NCBI GenBank assembly: GCA_934373375.1
Contig: CAKROP010000017.1
Coordinates: forward strand, 1-14,627
Direction of reading: 5' to 3'
DNA length: 14,627 nucleotides
Origin: an uncultured Anaerosacchariphilus sp.
GTDB lineage: Bacteria; Bacillota; Clostridia; Lachnospirales; Lachnospiraceae
Part shown: positions 1 to 7,635 of the stretch, piece by piece
How the letters are laid out: every line of letters starts with the position of its first letter
How positions within the stretch are numbered: the stretch's first letter is position 1
The notes under the pieces: generated by a model
What the model was told of the DNA's origin: nothing
Databases searched by the model: none
Seen by the model: the letters and a program-made list of their open reading frames with translations, nothing else
Program-made: the position numbers and the translations under genes

Positions 1-3
1 CCC

Positions 4-789
4 TTAGGCCTCCCGCACCGCGTCCTTCATGGACTTCACGTACTCTCTGACCTTCGGCACACACTGCGCGCCGTAGGCCGCGCAGAGCTTCACGATGGCT
101 GATCCCACGATGGCTCCGTCAGACTGGGAGGCCATCTTCTTGGCCTGCTCCGGGGTAGAGATACCGAAGCCCACCGCGCAGGGAATGTCCTTCGTCTCTT
201 TGACCAGCTTTACCATAGCTCCGATATCCGTGGTGATCTCGGTCCGGGTTCCGGTAACGCCTAAGGAAGATACGCAGTAAACGAAACCGTTCGCCTCTTT
301 TGCGATCATTTTGATGCGTTCATGGGAGGTGGGGGCAATCAGGGAAATCAGATCCAGTCCGTACTGCCTGCACACGCTGTCAAATTCTTCCTTTTCTTCA
401 AAGGGTACATCCGGAAGAATCAGGCCGTTCATGCCAATTTCAGCTGCCCGGCGAATAAAGTCCCCGGTGCCTTTTCCATAGGAAAATACCACGTTGGCAT
501 AGGTCATGAATACCATGGGAATGTCGGTCTTCTGCCGGATCCGCCCCACCATGGCGAAGATCTTGTCGGTGGTCACGCCGCCCGCCAGAGCCCGCATGTT
601 AGCCGCCTGGATGACCGGACCCTCTGCGGTCGGATCTGAGAATGGGATACCCAGCTCGATTAAGTCCGCGCCCGCCTCCTCGCAGGCGTAGACCAGCTGC
701 TCCGTCACCTCCAGCGACGGGTCGCCGCAGGTAATGAACGGGATAAATGCCTTTCCATTTGCAAATGCGTCTGCAACTTTTTTACTCAT
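4..789 (-). CDS. trpA: Tryptophan synthase alpha subunit
   Basis: Cleaves indole-3-glycerol phosphate to indole and glyceraldehyde 3-phosphate, and passes indole through a tunnel to TrpB in the cytoplasmic alpha2-beta2 complex. The protein is 261 residues, normal for TrpA, and complete. Family motifs are clear: ELGIPFSDP at 45-53 with catalytic Glu45 (Glu49 in E. coli), the loop GVTGTRTEI at 178-186, and the phosphate-binding GFGIST and GAIVGSAIV near the C-terminus. The second catalytic acid, Asp60 in E. coli, is Glu56 here (TAEGP instead of LADGP). The frame stays open 42 codons upstream inside trpB, but the family N-terminus (MSKKVADAF) and a GGGGAGG ribosome binding site 6 bases upstream set the start at 789. 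The start overlaps the end of trpB by 8 bases (ATGAGTAA), so the two are probably translationally coupled. Last gene of trpCBA in the window. Confidence 0.97.
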   Translation of the reverse strand: MSKKVADAFANGKAFIPFITCGDPSLEVTEQLVYACEEAGADLIELGIPFSDPTAEGPVIQAANMRALAGGVTTDKIFAMVGRIRQKTDIPMVFMTYANVVFSYGKGTGDFIRRAAEIGMNGLILPDVPFEEKEEFDSVCRQYGLDLISLIAPTSHERIKMIAKEANGFVYCVSSLGVTGTRTEITTDIGAMVKLVKETKDIPCAVGFGISTPEQAKKMASQSDGAIVGSAIVKLCAAYGAQCVPKVREYVKSMKDAVREA

Positions 790-1966
790 GAAGATCCTCC
801 CCTCTGTAACGGGCAATGGCCGCGCAGTCCTTGTCGCCCCGTCCGGAAATAGTAACGACGATAATCTGATCCTTGTCCATGGTGGGCGCCAGCTTTCTTG
901 CATAGGCCACCGCATGGGCGCTCTCGATGGCCGGAATGATTCCCTCAGTCCGGGACAGGTACTCGAAGGCCTCCACAGCCTCGTCGTCGGTCACCGGCAC
1001 ATACTGAGCCCGGCCAATATCGTAAAGATGCGCATGCTCCGGTCCCACGCCCGGATAATCCAGCCCCGCGGAAATGGAGTACACCGGCGCGATCTGTCCG
1101 TATTCATCCTGGCAGAAATAAGACTTCATGCCGTGGAAGATCCCTAAGCGTCCGGTGGCAATAGTGGCCGCCGTCTCCGCTGTATTGACGCCCCGTCCCG
1201 CTGCCTCGCAGCCAATGAGCTGTACCTCCGGATTCCCGATGAAATGGTAGAAGCTTCCGATGGCATTGGAGCCGCCGCCCACGCAGGCCAGCACCGCATC
1301 CGGCAGCCGTCCTTCTTTCTCCATCAGCTGTTGCTTCGTCTCCTTGGAAATAACTGCCTGGAAATCTCTTACAATTGTTGGAAACGGATGAGGCCCCATG
1401 ACGGAACCCAGCACATAATGGGTATCCGCGATCCGGTTTGTCCATTCCCGCATGGTCTCGGACACTGCGTCCTTCAGGGTGGCTGTTCCGCTGGTCACTG
1501 CGTGAACCTTTGCGCCCAGGAGCCGCATCCGGTATACGTTCAGGGCCTGCCGCTCCGTGTCCTCTTTTCCCATGAAAATCTCACATTCCATGTCCATCAG
1601 CGCCGCCGCAGTGGCCGTCGCTACGCCATGCTGGCCTGCGCCGGTCTCGGCGATGACGCGGGTCTTGCCCATCTTTTTCGCCAGCAGCACCTGACCCAGC
1701 ACATTGTTGATCTTGTGGGCTCCGGTGTGGTTCAGATCCTCACGCTTCAGATAAATCTTCGCGCCACCCAGATCCTTGGTCATACGCTCCGCATAGTAGA
1801 GTCTGGAGGGCCGTCCCGCGTAATCGTTCAGAAGCTCTGTGAGCTCCCGGTTAAACTCCGGGTCGTCCTTGTAGTGGTTGTAGGCCTCTTCCAGCTCAAT
1901 CACTGCGTTCATCAGTGTTTCCGGAATGTACTGGCCGCCGTGGATTCCAAATCTTCCTTTTGACAT
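782..1966 (-). CDS. trpB: Tryptophan synthase beta subunit
   Basis: PLP enzyme that condenses indole with L-serine to give tryptophan. The protein has 394 residues, the usual length of the TrpB1 type. The PLP lysine is Lys85 in HKINN. The catalytic glutamate is Glu107 in ETGAGQHG, corresponding to Lys87 and Glu109 of E. coli. The phosphate-binding GGGSNAIG loop lies near residue 230 and the C-terminal SGRGDKD motif is present. The start at 1966 has AAGAGGAG 6 bases upstream. It lies 50 bases after trpC and overlaps trpA by 8 bases, so one trpCBA mRNA is expected. I see no promoter or terminator in the trpC-trpB gap. The close pairing with TrpA and the TrpB1 motifs argue against the stand-alone TrpB2 type. 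Confidence 0.98.
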   Translation of the reverse strand: MSKGRFGIHGGQYIPETLMNAVIELEEAYNHYKDDPEFNRELTELLNDYAGRPSRLYYAERMTKDLGGAKIYLKREDLNHTGAHKINNVLGQVLLAKKMGKTRVIAETGAGQHGVATATAAALMDMECEIFMGKEDTERQALNVYRMRLLGAKVHAVTSGTATLKDAVSETMREWTNRIADTHYVLGSVMGPHPFPTIVRDFQAVISKETKQQLMEKEGRLPDAVLACVGGGSNAIGSFYHFIGNPEVQLIGCEAAGRGVNTAETAATIATGRLGIFHGMKSYFCQDEYGQIAPVYSISAGLDYPGVGPEHAHLYDIGRAQYVPVTDDEAVEAFEYLSRTEGIIPAIESAHAVAYARKLAPTMDKDQIIVVTISGRGDKDCAAIARYRGEDLHE

Positions 1967-2016
1967 TGTATTCTCCTCTTTCCTTTGCTGTATTTTATTT
2001 TTCTCATTTCACTGTT

Positions 2017-2823
2017 TTATACCGCCAGACGCAGCCGCGTAAGCGTCCCGCCGTTTAACTGCCGCAGAGCCTCTCCCTTATCGGGGCTTCGCATCAGGGT
2101 CTCGCCGATGAGCACCGCGTCCACCTCATTTTCGTAGAGAACCCGGATATCCTCGGGACCTTTGATGCCGCTCTCGGAGATAAATACCACATCCCGGGGA
2201 GCCATGTTCCGAAGTCGGATGCTGTTCTGCATATTCACCTCGAAGGTTCTTAAATCCCGGTTGTTCACGCCTACGATCCGCGCGCCTGCGTTCAGAGCCA
2301 TCTCCACTTCCCGCTCGTCGTGGGCCTCCACCAGGGCGTCCAGCCCCAGCTCCTCGGCTATCTGCCGGTATTCCCGTACCTGCGCTTCCTCCAGGATGGC
2401 GCAGATGAGAAGCACTGCAGACGCGCCCAGCTCCTTCGCCTGGTAAATCATGTATTCGTCCACGGTGAAGTCCTTCCGGAGAATCGGGATGGATACGTTC
2501 TGTACGACCTCCTGAAGATACCGGTCCGCCCCCTGAAAATAATAGGGCTCCGTCAGACAGGAGATGGCCGACGCGCCTGCCGCCTCGTACTCCCGGGCGA
2601 TCTCCACATAGGGGAACTCCGGGGCAATCAAACCTTTGGACGGCGACGCTTTCTTCAGCTCGCAGATGTAAGACATGCCCGGCGCGGCCAGCGCCCCGTA
2701 GAAAGAGGAGGCTTGTCTTTCCTGCTCCCGGATTCTGTATTTCAGGTCCAAGAGACTCTGCTTTCTTTTCTCCTCCTCGATCCGTTCTCTGGTTCTTCCT
2801 GCGATTTCGTCTAAAATATTCAT
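2017..2823 (-). CDS. trpC: Indole-3-glycerol phosphate synthase
   Basis: Closes the ring of carboxyphenylamino-deoxyribulose 5-phosphate to give indole-3-glycerol phosphate, the substrate of TrpA. A single-domain protein of 268 residues, not fused to TrpF. Residues expected of the (beta/alpha)8 active site are visible: Glu55 and Lys57 in ELKKASPSKG, Lys117 in ILRKDF, Glu166 in LVEAHD, Asn187 in GVNNRDL, and Glu217 in SESG. The start at 2823 follows GGAGGG with an 8-base gap, but that site is inside a small inverted repeat (2830-2847) that could hide it. It is the first gene after a T-box leader and is followed by trpB and trpA. No trpF (phosphoribosylanthranilate isomerase) lies between trpC and trpB, where it usually sits. 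Confidence 0.97.
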   Translation of the reverse strand: MNILDEIAGRTRERIEEEKRKQSLLDLKYRIREQERQASSFYGALAAPGMSYICELKKASPSKGLIAPEFPYVEIAREYEAAGASAISCLTEPYYFQGADRYLQEVVQNVSIPILRKDFTVDEYMIYQAKELGASAVLLICAILEEAQVREYRQIAEELGLDALVEAHDEREVEMALNAGARIVGVNNRDLRTFEVNMQNSIRLRNMAPRDVVFISESGIKGPEDIRVLYENEVDAVLIGETLMRSPDKGEALRQLNGGTLTRLRLAV

Positions 2824-2829
2824 ATGGCT

Positions 2830-2865
2830 TTCCCTCCAATAAGGGAATCCTGCTATGCAGGATTC
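2830..2865 (-). promoter_or_regulatory. Two overlapping hairpins at the trpC ribosome binding site
   Basis: Two inverted repeats share three bases. The upstream one is perfect: GAATCCTGC and GCAGGATTC (2845-2865) around a 3-base loop. The downstream one pairs TTCCCT with AGGGAA (2842-2847 with 2830-2835) around TATTGG, and covers most of the trpC Shine-Dalgarno GGAGGG (2832-2837). The 9-bp stem should be the more stable. When it forms completely, the second stem keeps only four pairs (CCCT/AGGG). The repeats are seen directly; control of trpC translation is inference. Confidence 0.5.
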
Positions 2866-2885
2866 TCCGCCTCAGCGCGATGATG

Positions 2886-2934
2886 TTTTTTATGTAACAG
2901 GGAATTCCATCAGAATTTCCTGTTGCATAAAAAA
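2886..2934 (-). repeat. Long hairpin just after the T-box terminator
   Basis: An imperfect palindrome with 22 paired positions around a 5-base loop (2908-2912). Its arms are 2886-2907 and 2913-2934. In the trp mRNA the seven-U tail of the terminator is the start of this hairpin and would pair with six A's on the other side. The minus-strand RNA has two C-A mismatches (2902/2918 and 2895/2925). In a plus-strand RNA both become G-U pairs, so that copy would fold without a mismatch. It lacks a U-run after its own 3' arm on either strand, so it is not a simple terminator. A small mobile palindrome or an mRNA-stabilising hairpin is possible. Confidence 0.6.
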
Positions 2935-2964
2935 ATCCCTGACAGATCTAAGATCTGTCAGGGA
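2929..2964 (-). terminator. Intrinsic terminator of the trp T-box leader
   Basis: A perfect 13-bp stem (2952-2964 with 2936-2948) with a 3-base loop, followed by an A and seven U's in the minus-strand RNA. The 5' arm contains the CCCTG that would otherwise pair with CAGGG next to the T-box bulge, so terminator and antiterminator exclude each other, as in class I transcriptional T-boxes. Confidence 0.93.
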
Positions 2965-3241
2965 CGAGTTCTACAAATTATATGCTACCCGCGGTACCAC
3001 CCTGTTTCACGGAACGACCCGTGCTCTTTGCGGAATACCTACATATTCCCGGCAACTGACGTATGCCCTACGTCGCAGAATACTTGGTTTACATAATATC
3101 TATTCTGATATCCAACCTTTGACTGCGCCCTCAGCGGTCCATTTGATATCCTGCATCTCGATCCGGCTCCCACCTCCCCGGACTCTCTGGGCGCGCATGA
3201 ACATCGTTATCTCCGCTTCAACGGTTTAGTTCATTAAATTT
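2936..3241 (-). promoter_or_regulatory. T-box riboswitch, tryptophan specifier (UGG)
   Basis: Leader RNA that reads the charging of tRNA-Trp and lets polymerase through to trpCBA when the tRNA is uncharged. Stem I closes with AGCGG (3217-3213) and CCGCT (3137-3133). Above the specifier loop GATGTTC (3205-3199) pairs with GGATATC (3151-3145). The loop reads AAA-UGG-A, placing the codon UGG at 3141-3139 before the usual purine. The distal part has AGAGAG and GGTGGGAGCCGG. More hairpins follow, including CAGAATA/TATTCTG and GACGTA/TACGTC. The conserved T-box AGGGTGGTACCGCGG is at 3003-2989 with acceptor bulge UGGU at 2999-2996. The antiterminator pairs CAGGG and GCG with CGT-CCCTG (2966-2959). 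Specifier and downstream genes agree on tryptophan. Confidence 0.95.
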
Positions 3242-3247
3242 TTTATT

Positions 3248-3276
3248 AATCTATCATGTTGGTAGGGATTTGTCAA
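3248..3276 (-). promoter_or_regulatory. Promoter of the trp T-box leader and trpCBA
   Basis: TTGACA (3276-3271), a 17-base spacer, then TAGATT (3253-3248), a good vegetative promoter with a perfect -35. Transcription would begin near 3241, about 24 bases before Stem I of the T-box. Between the glycosidase stop (3332) and this promoter I see no convincing terminator, so some read-through into the leader is possible. Confidence 0.8.
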
Positions 3277-3331
3277 CCCCTTTTTTCTTTTTCGTGTATT
3301 CGGAAATTTTTTGTTTTTTATCCCCTATCTC

Positions 3332-5380
3332 TTAATTATTTCCGGTATGGCTCATAACAGCCGCGGAATAGGGCGGCATATAAATCTCAATCTTGCCGTC
3401 GCACACCAGATAGTGGGCTTTTTCCAGGTTAAATTCTTCTTCCATGGACAACACCTGGCGCTCAAACAGTTCGCCGTCCGGGATCTCGATCTGCCAGACC
3501 GGAATCGTCATGCGCTCGGCCTCCTCTGTATTATTGATAATGGTCAGCACATGGTTGTCGCCCAGGAATCGGCCGAAGGCGAAATGTCCGCCTTTGGCGT
3601 ACACCGGGATGCCGCTGCCCCGACGACAGGCCGGGTTCTCTTTGCGGACGCGGATCAGTTCCTTGTGGTATCGGATCAGCTCCTGATCCTCATGGCCCCA
3701 GGGATAGGTTCTCCGGCTGTCCGGATCGGTAAAGCCGCAGACGCCGGCCTCGTCGCCATAGTAAATGGTCGGCGCGCCGTGCCAGGTCATCATCATGGCC
3801 ACCGCCTCCCGGAAGACCGCCTTGGAGACGCCTTTCTCGGCCGCCTCGCTGCCCAGTTCATCCACGCGGCCTACCTTATGGTTGGTGCGGGTCAGAAAAC
3901 GGGAATGGTCGTGGTTCGAAAGCTGATTCATGGCGATCAGATAGGACTGACCCGTAAAGGCGCAGGATTTTTCCCGCAGGGTATCAATAAAGATATCCGC
4001 ATTGTTCATCAGATCCGGTTCTCTGCCATCGCTGTGCTTCTCCATTCCGGTCAGATACCAGGTGATGGGTTCCATGAAAGTATCGTAATTCATAATGGAA
4101 TCCCACTCGCCACCCTTCAGCCAGCTGGTGGCGTCGCCGTAATGCTCCGCATAAATGACAGCCTCCGGATTGGCCTCTTTCACGTTTTTCCGGAAATCCT
4201 GCCAGAACTTGTGATTGAAATCGACGGACAGGCCCAGATCAGCCGCCACGTCCAGACGCCAACCGTCCACATTGTAAGGCGGAGAAACCCATTTCCGGGC
4301 AATGCCCATAATATAGTCATAAAGCTCCTGCGAGGTCTCGTAGCTCAGCTTCGGCAGGGTATCGTGACCCCACCAGCCGTCGTAATAGGGATTGTACGGC
4401 CACTCATGGGTATTATTGAACTTGAAGAAATTCCGGTAGGGGCTGTTCTCGGAGACATAAGCGCCCTTTTCGTAGTCGCCGTCATCCTCATAGATACATT
4501 CCCGATCCAGCCATTTGTTGAAGGATCCGCAGTGGTTAAAGACGCCGTCCAGAAGCACGCGCATGCCGCGTTTATGCACTTCCTCCACAAAATGGATAAA
4601 GAATTCGTTGCTGGCCTCCAGGTTTTCCTTGCTCACTACGCGCTTAATATACTTTGTCGCTTTTTTATTATCCAGCTCACCCGGTGGGAGCAGCTCGCCG
4701 CCATCCTCCTTGATCACTGTATAATGGGGATCGATATAATCATAATCCTGACAATCGTATTTATGATTGGACGGGGACACGAATATCGGGTTCATGTAAA
4801 TGACCTCGACGCCCAAATCCTGCAGATAATCCAATTTATCCAGGATGCCCTGCAGATCACCGCCGTAGAACCGGCGCACGTCCATGCCCTCAGGCGGTTC
4901 GCTCCAGTCCTTTACCTGCTCCACCTGCTGGTGGATATAGCTGTATTCTCCTGTCAGCACATCATTGGTGGGATCGCCGTTGCAGAAGCGATCCACGTAG
5001 ATCTGGTACATGACCGCGCCCTTGGCCCAGTCCGGCGTAGCGAAGCCCGGAATGATGCGGAACGCGTAGCTGTCCTGCAGATTATTGGTGATGCTCAGCT
5101 TATTATAAAAAAGCCGCTCCTCATCGGAACGGATTTCAAAATAATAATAGATGGTGTCAGTTCCTACTTTGGTCTCGATTTCGTAATAGTCAAAGCGGCC
5201 TGCGGAACAGACCTTCGTCATCGGATTCCGTTCCTCTCCGCTGATAAAATATACACTTTCCACATTATCTTTCGCAGTTCGAAAGCGCAGCTTCACCCGG
5301 TCGCCCGCCTTCGGCTCCAGCGGAATCCGGAAGCCCTCCGACTCCTCCACGAAAAGCGCCTGTCGGTTAATCTTTCCCAT
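3332..5380 (-). CDS. Intracellular GH13 alpha-glycosidase (neopullulanase/cyclomaltodextrinase type)
   Basis: Predicted to hydrolyse alpha-1,4 and perhaps alpha-1,6 bonds of malto-oligosaccharides, cyclodextrins or pullulan fragments. With ATG at 5380 it has 682 residues and no signal peptide, so it should be cytoplasmic. A beta-rich N-terminal domain of about 110 residues resembles CBM34. The GH13 barrel follows, from WAKGAVMYQIYVDRF. The four GH13 regions are visible: DGVFNH; GWRLDVA with nucleophile Asp377; IYAEHYGD with acid/base Glu412; and LSNHD with Asp491. The layout fits subfamily GH13_20; the exact substrate cannot be read. A GTG start at 5401 would add seven residues; I prefer the ATG for its purine-rich upstream site (AAGAGAGAG). 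It has its own promoter and lies between ftsH and the trp leader without an obvious functional link. Confidence 0.9.
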   Translation of the reverse strand: MGKINRQALFVEESEGFRIPLEPKAGDRVKLRFRTAKDNVESVYFISGEERNPMTKVCSAGRFDYYEIETKVGTDTIYYYFEIRSDEERLFYNKLSITNNLQDSYAFRIIPGFATPDWAKGAVMYQIYVDRFCNGDPTNDVLTGEYSYIHQQVEQVKDWSEPPEGMDVRRFYGGDLQGILDKLDYLQDLGVEVIYMNPIFVSPSNHKYDCQDYDYIDPHYTVIKEDGGELLPPGELDNKKATKYIKRVVSKENLEASNEFFIHFVEEVHKRGMRVLLDGVFNHCGSFNKWLDRECIYEDDGDYEKGAYVSENSPYRNFFKFNNTHEWPYNPYYDGWWGHDTLPKLSYETSQELYDYIMGIARKWVSPPYNVDGWRLDVAADLGLSVDFNHKFWQDFRKNVKEANPEAVIYAEHYGDATSWLKGGEWDSIMNYDTFMEPITWYLTGMEKHSDGREPDLMNNADIFIDTLREKSCAFTGQSYLIAMNQLSNHDHSRFLTRTNHKVGRVDELGSEAAEKGVSKAVFREAVAMMMTWHGAPTIYYGDEAGVCGFTDPDSRRTYPWGHEDQELIRYHKELIRVRKENPACRRGSGIPVYAKGGHFAFGRFLGDNHVLTIINNTEEAERMTIPVWQIEIPDGELFERQVLSMEEEFNLEKAHYLVCDGKIEIYMPPYSAAVMSHTGNN

Positions 5381-5433
5381 AATTCTCTCTCTTTCTGTCA
5401 CAGCCGCTCTCCCGCGGCCGATTCCTGATTATC

Positions 5434-5462
5434 ATTTTATAATACCGGCTCTTCCATTTCAA
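5434..5462 (-). promoter_or_regulatory. Promoter of the GH13 glycosidase gene
   Basis: TTGAAA (5462-5457), a 17-base spacer and TAAAAT (5439-5434), each one base from consensus. Transcription would start near 5427, giving a leader of about 47 bases to the ATG at 5380, or about 26 to the alternative GTG. I found no convincing catabolite-control (cre) site nearby. Confidence 0.7.
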
Positions 5463-5555
5463 CATTTGTTTATTCCGTAACAATCTTTACCCACGTAACT
5501 GTTTTTGTCCTATAGATTCTGTCTCTGCCGGTTTCACGGATATTTTTACATAAAG

Positions 5556-5585
5556 TGAAACAGACAGCTTGCGCTGTCTGTTTCA
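5556..5585 (-). terminator. Strong 13-bp hairpin between ftsH and the glycosidase gene, terminator-like
   Basis: A perfect 13-bp stem (TGAAACAGACAGC with its complement). On the minus strand the loop is GCAA, a GNRA tetraloop; on the plus strand it is TTGC. The minus-strand tail is CTTTATGT, only weakly U-rich, so termination is plausible but not certain. It lies 200 bases after the ftsH stop and upstream of the glycosidase promoter. It could end ftsH read-through or a short RNA from the -10 at 5658-5663. Confidence 0.5.
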
Positions 5586-5657
5586 GGAGAAGGTATTTCT
5601 TTTTACTTATGGGGTGTAGCAAAAACTATATAATGTATTGGGGGTTTTACGAGTATT

Positions 5658-5666
5658 ATTATATCA
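5658..5666 (-). promoter_or_regulatory. Extended -10 promoter, possible start of a short RNA
   Basis: TGATATAAT on the minus strand, a consensus -10 with the TGn extension. There is no good -35 at 16-18 bases. A transcript starting near 5651 and ending at the hairpin 5585-5556 would be roughly 95-105 bases with no evident open reading frame. It could equally be an upstream promoter for the glycosidase. The stretch is AT-rich, so chance is a real alternative. Confidence 0.35.
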
Positions 5667-5692
5667 TAATGTCGCGATAAGTGTGCACAAAC

Positions 5693-5732
5693 TTCACAAA
5701 AATCAGTATTAGTTTTTGTGAAATATTCACAA
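5693..5732 (-). repeat. Operator-like inverted repeats TTCACAAAAA / TTTTTGTGAA / TTCACAA
   Basis: On the plus strand TTCACAAAAA (5693-5702) and TTTTTGTGAA (5713-5722) are perfect 10-base inverted repeats around ten bases. The second copy also forms the palindrome TTGTGAA-ATA-TTCACAA (5716-5732) with a third half-site. The half-site matches Rex-type operators (TTGTGAA-N4-TTCACAA) and resembles CRP-family sites (TGTGA-N6-TCACA), but each time the spacing is one base short. It lies just upstream of the extended -10 at 5658-5666, a position suited to a regulator. Confidence 0.5.
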
Positions 5733-5733
5733 T

Positions 5734-5761
5734 AGCAATCCGTCATAATGACGGAAATGCT
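5734..5761 (-). other. Hairpin 23 bases after the ftsH stop
   Basis: TCCGTCA and TGACGGA (5739-5745 and 5749-5755) pair around a 3-base loop, and AGCA/TGCT extend the stem after a small internal loop. No U-run follows in the minus-strand RNA, so it is not a standard intrinsic terminator. It may protect the 3' end of the tilS-hpt-ftsH mRNA. Confidence 0.35.
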
Positions 5762-5784
5762 GGTCTGGCTCTGCTTGCTCACTT

Positions 5785-7617
5785 TTATACAGCCGGTACG
5801 TCCTCTTCTTTTTCGAACAACGCCTCAAACTCGTCCCTTGAGATCTTTTCTTTCTCCAGCAGCAGCGCTGCGGCTGCGTCCAGGACGTCGCGGTGATCCA
5901 GGATGATGGCTTTGGCCTTGTCGTAGCACTCGTCTACGATGCGCTTGACTTCCGAATCGATCTTGCTTGCCACGTTCTCGCCATAACCCTTGGTGTGGCC
6001 GTAGTCACGGCCCAGGAAGACTTCCTCGTCGGAATCATAGCTGACCAGACCAAGCTCGTCGGACATGCCGTACTTGGTGACCATGGCGCGGGCCACTCTC
6101 GTAGCCTGCTTGATATCCTGGGAAGCGCCGGTGGTAATATCGTCGAAAATCAGTTCCTCAGCGATACGGCCTCCTAAGGATACCTCGATATCCTGCAGCA
6201 TCTTTCCCTTGGTATTGAACATCTCATCCTTCTCCGGCAATGGCATGGTGTAACCGGCCGCTCCTACGCCGGTGGGAATGATGGATACACTGTATACAGG
6301 ACCCACATCCGGCAGCACGTGGAACAGAATCGCGTGGCCTGCCTCGTGGTACGCGGTGATGCGCTTCTCCTTCTCGGAGACGATGCGGCTCTTTTTCTCC
6401 GCGCCGATACCCACCTTCACGAAGGACTTGCGGATATCCGCCTGGGTGATATAAGGACGGTTGTCCTTGGCTGCCAGAATGGCTGCCTCATTCATCAGAT
6501 TTTCCAGATCCGCGCCGGTCATGCCTGCGGTGGTCTGGGCTATCTGCTTCAAATCCACATCCTCTGCCAACGGCTTATTCTTCGCATGAACCTGCAGAAT
6601 CTCTTCTCTGCCGCGCACATCCGGTCTGCCCACCATGATCTTACGGTCAAAACGGCCCGGACGTAAGATGGCCGGATCAAGAATGTCCACACGGTTGGTG
6701 GCCGCCATGACGATGATGCCCTCGTTGACGCCAAAGCCGTCCATCTCCACCAGCAGCTGGTTCAGGGTCTGCTCACGCTCATCATGACCGCCGCCCATAC
6801 CGCTGCCGCGGCGTCTCGCCACTGCGTCAATCTCGTCGATAAATACAATACAGGGGCTGTTCTTCTTGGCGTCCGCGAACAGATCACGGACACGGGAAGC
6901 ACCTACACCGACGAACATCTCTACGAAATCCGAACCGGAGATACTGAAGAACGGCACGCCTGCCTCGCCTGCGACGGCCTTGGCAAGCAGGGTCTTACCG
7001 GTTCCGGGAGGACCCTCCAGCAACACGCCTTTCGGGATACGCGCGCCTACCTGAGTATATTTCTGGGGAAGCTTCAGGAAATCTACGATCTCACGAAGCT
7101 CTTCTTTTTCTTCCTGCAGACCTGCCACATTTTTAAAGGTGGTGTTAATCTGCTCCTGGGTGGTCATACGTGCCCGGCTTCTGCCGAAATCCATCATCTT
7201 GCCGCCACCGCCGCCGTTGGCCTGACGGTTCATCAGGATCATCATAACGACTACGGCCACTACAGCCGCCAGAAGAGGCGCACCCAGGGTCGCCATCCAG
7301 TTATTGGTGCTCACTGCAGCGAAGGCTACCGCCACATTCTCAGACTCCAGAAGCTCTCTGGCCTCTGTGGTGTCTGCCACATTCACATCCTGACGGCTGC
7401 CGTCCTTCAGGGTCAGGCGCACCGTGCCGGTAGGTGTAGCTTCGGACTGGCTGATCACGGCAGATACTACCTCGCCGTTCTCCACGGCAGTCTCAAACTG
7501 CTGATAGGTATACAGATTTTCCATGTCCATCCGCTTTACGTAGGTACTGAACAGATAGACCAGTACCAGTAAAAACACGAAATAGATTCCGGAAATCCGA
7601 AATTGTCTGTTGTTCAA
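5785..7617 (-). CDS. ftsH: ATP-dependent membrane zinc metalloprotease FtsH
   Basis: Hexameric membrane AAA+ protease that degrades membrane and regulatory proteins. 610 residues, of usual length. Order: transmembrane segment at about 10-26, an extracytoplasmic domain of about 80 residues, a second transmembrane segment at about 112-129, a glycine-rich linker, then the AAA module with Walker A GPPGTGKT (202-209), pore loop FVEMFVG (231-237), Walker B IVFIDEID (257-264) and arginines in RPGRFDR (319-325). The protease motif HEAGH is at 424-428 and the third zinc ligand is Asp501 in TGASQD. The C-terminus is short and acidic. The start is TTG at 7617, chosen because AAGGAGG lies 7 bases upstream and the membrane segment follows at once. 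It is 18 bases after hpt, in one operon with tilS and hpt as in B. subtilis. Confidence 0.98.
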   Translation of the reverse strand: MNNRQFRISGIYFVFLLVLVYLFSTYVKRMDMENLYTYQQFETAVENGEVVSAVISQSEATPTGTVRLTLKDGSRQDVNVADTTEARELLESENVAVAFAAVSTNNWMATLGAPLLAAVVAVVVMMILMNRQANGGGGGKMMDFGRSRARMTTQEQINTTFKNVAGLQEEKEELREIVDFLKLPQKYTQVGARIPKGVLLEGPPGTGKTLLAKAVAGEAGVPFFSISGSDFVEMFVGVGASRVRDLFADAKKNSPCIVFIDEIDAVARRRGSGMGGGHDEREQTLNQLLVEMDGFGVNEGIIVMAATNRVDILDPAILRPGRFDRKIMVGRPDVRGREEILQVHAKNKPLAEDVDLKQIAQTTAGMTGADLENLMNEAAILAAKDNRPYITQADIRKSFVKVGIGAEKKSRIVSEKEKRITAYHEAGHAILFHVLPDVGPVYSVSIIPTGVGAAGYTMPLPEKDEMFNTKGKMLQDIEVSLGGRIAEELIFDDITTGASQDIKQATRVARAMVTKYGMSDELGLVSYDSDEEVFLGRDYGHTKGYGENVASKIDSEVKRIVDECYDKAKAIILDHRDVLDAAAALLLEKEKISRDEFEALFEKEEDVPAV

Positions 7618-7635
7618 AATGTGTCCTCCTTAAAG

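Noticed and set aside
790..915. Extension of trpA by 42 codons upstream
   Set aside because: The extension lies inside trpB and does not resemble TrpA; the start at 789 has both the family N-terminus and a good ribosome binding site.
2855..3229. A 124-codon open frame on the plus strand over the trp leader
   Set aside because: It lies opposite a well-supported T-box with stems, specifier, T-box sequence and terminator, and shows no protein family features.
3311..5428. A 705-codon open frame on the plus strand opposite the glycosidase gene
   Set aside because: It is antisense to a gene with full GH13 motifs, has no recognisable domain or ribosome binding site, and is explained by codon bias that rarely uses the codons giving stops on the other strand. 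Similar shorter frames lie opposite ftsH, trpB and tilS.
5521..5545. A catabolite-control (cre) site upstream of the glycosidase gene
   Set aside because: TGAAACCGG on the minus strand matches only the first half of the consensus; the second half does not fit.
5716..5732. A canonical Rex or CRP operator
   Set aside because: The half-sites fit but the spacing is 3 instead of 4 (Rex) or 5 instead of 6 (CRP), so I list it only as operator-like.
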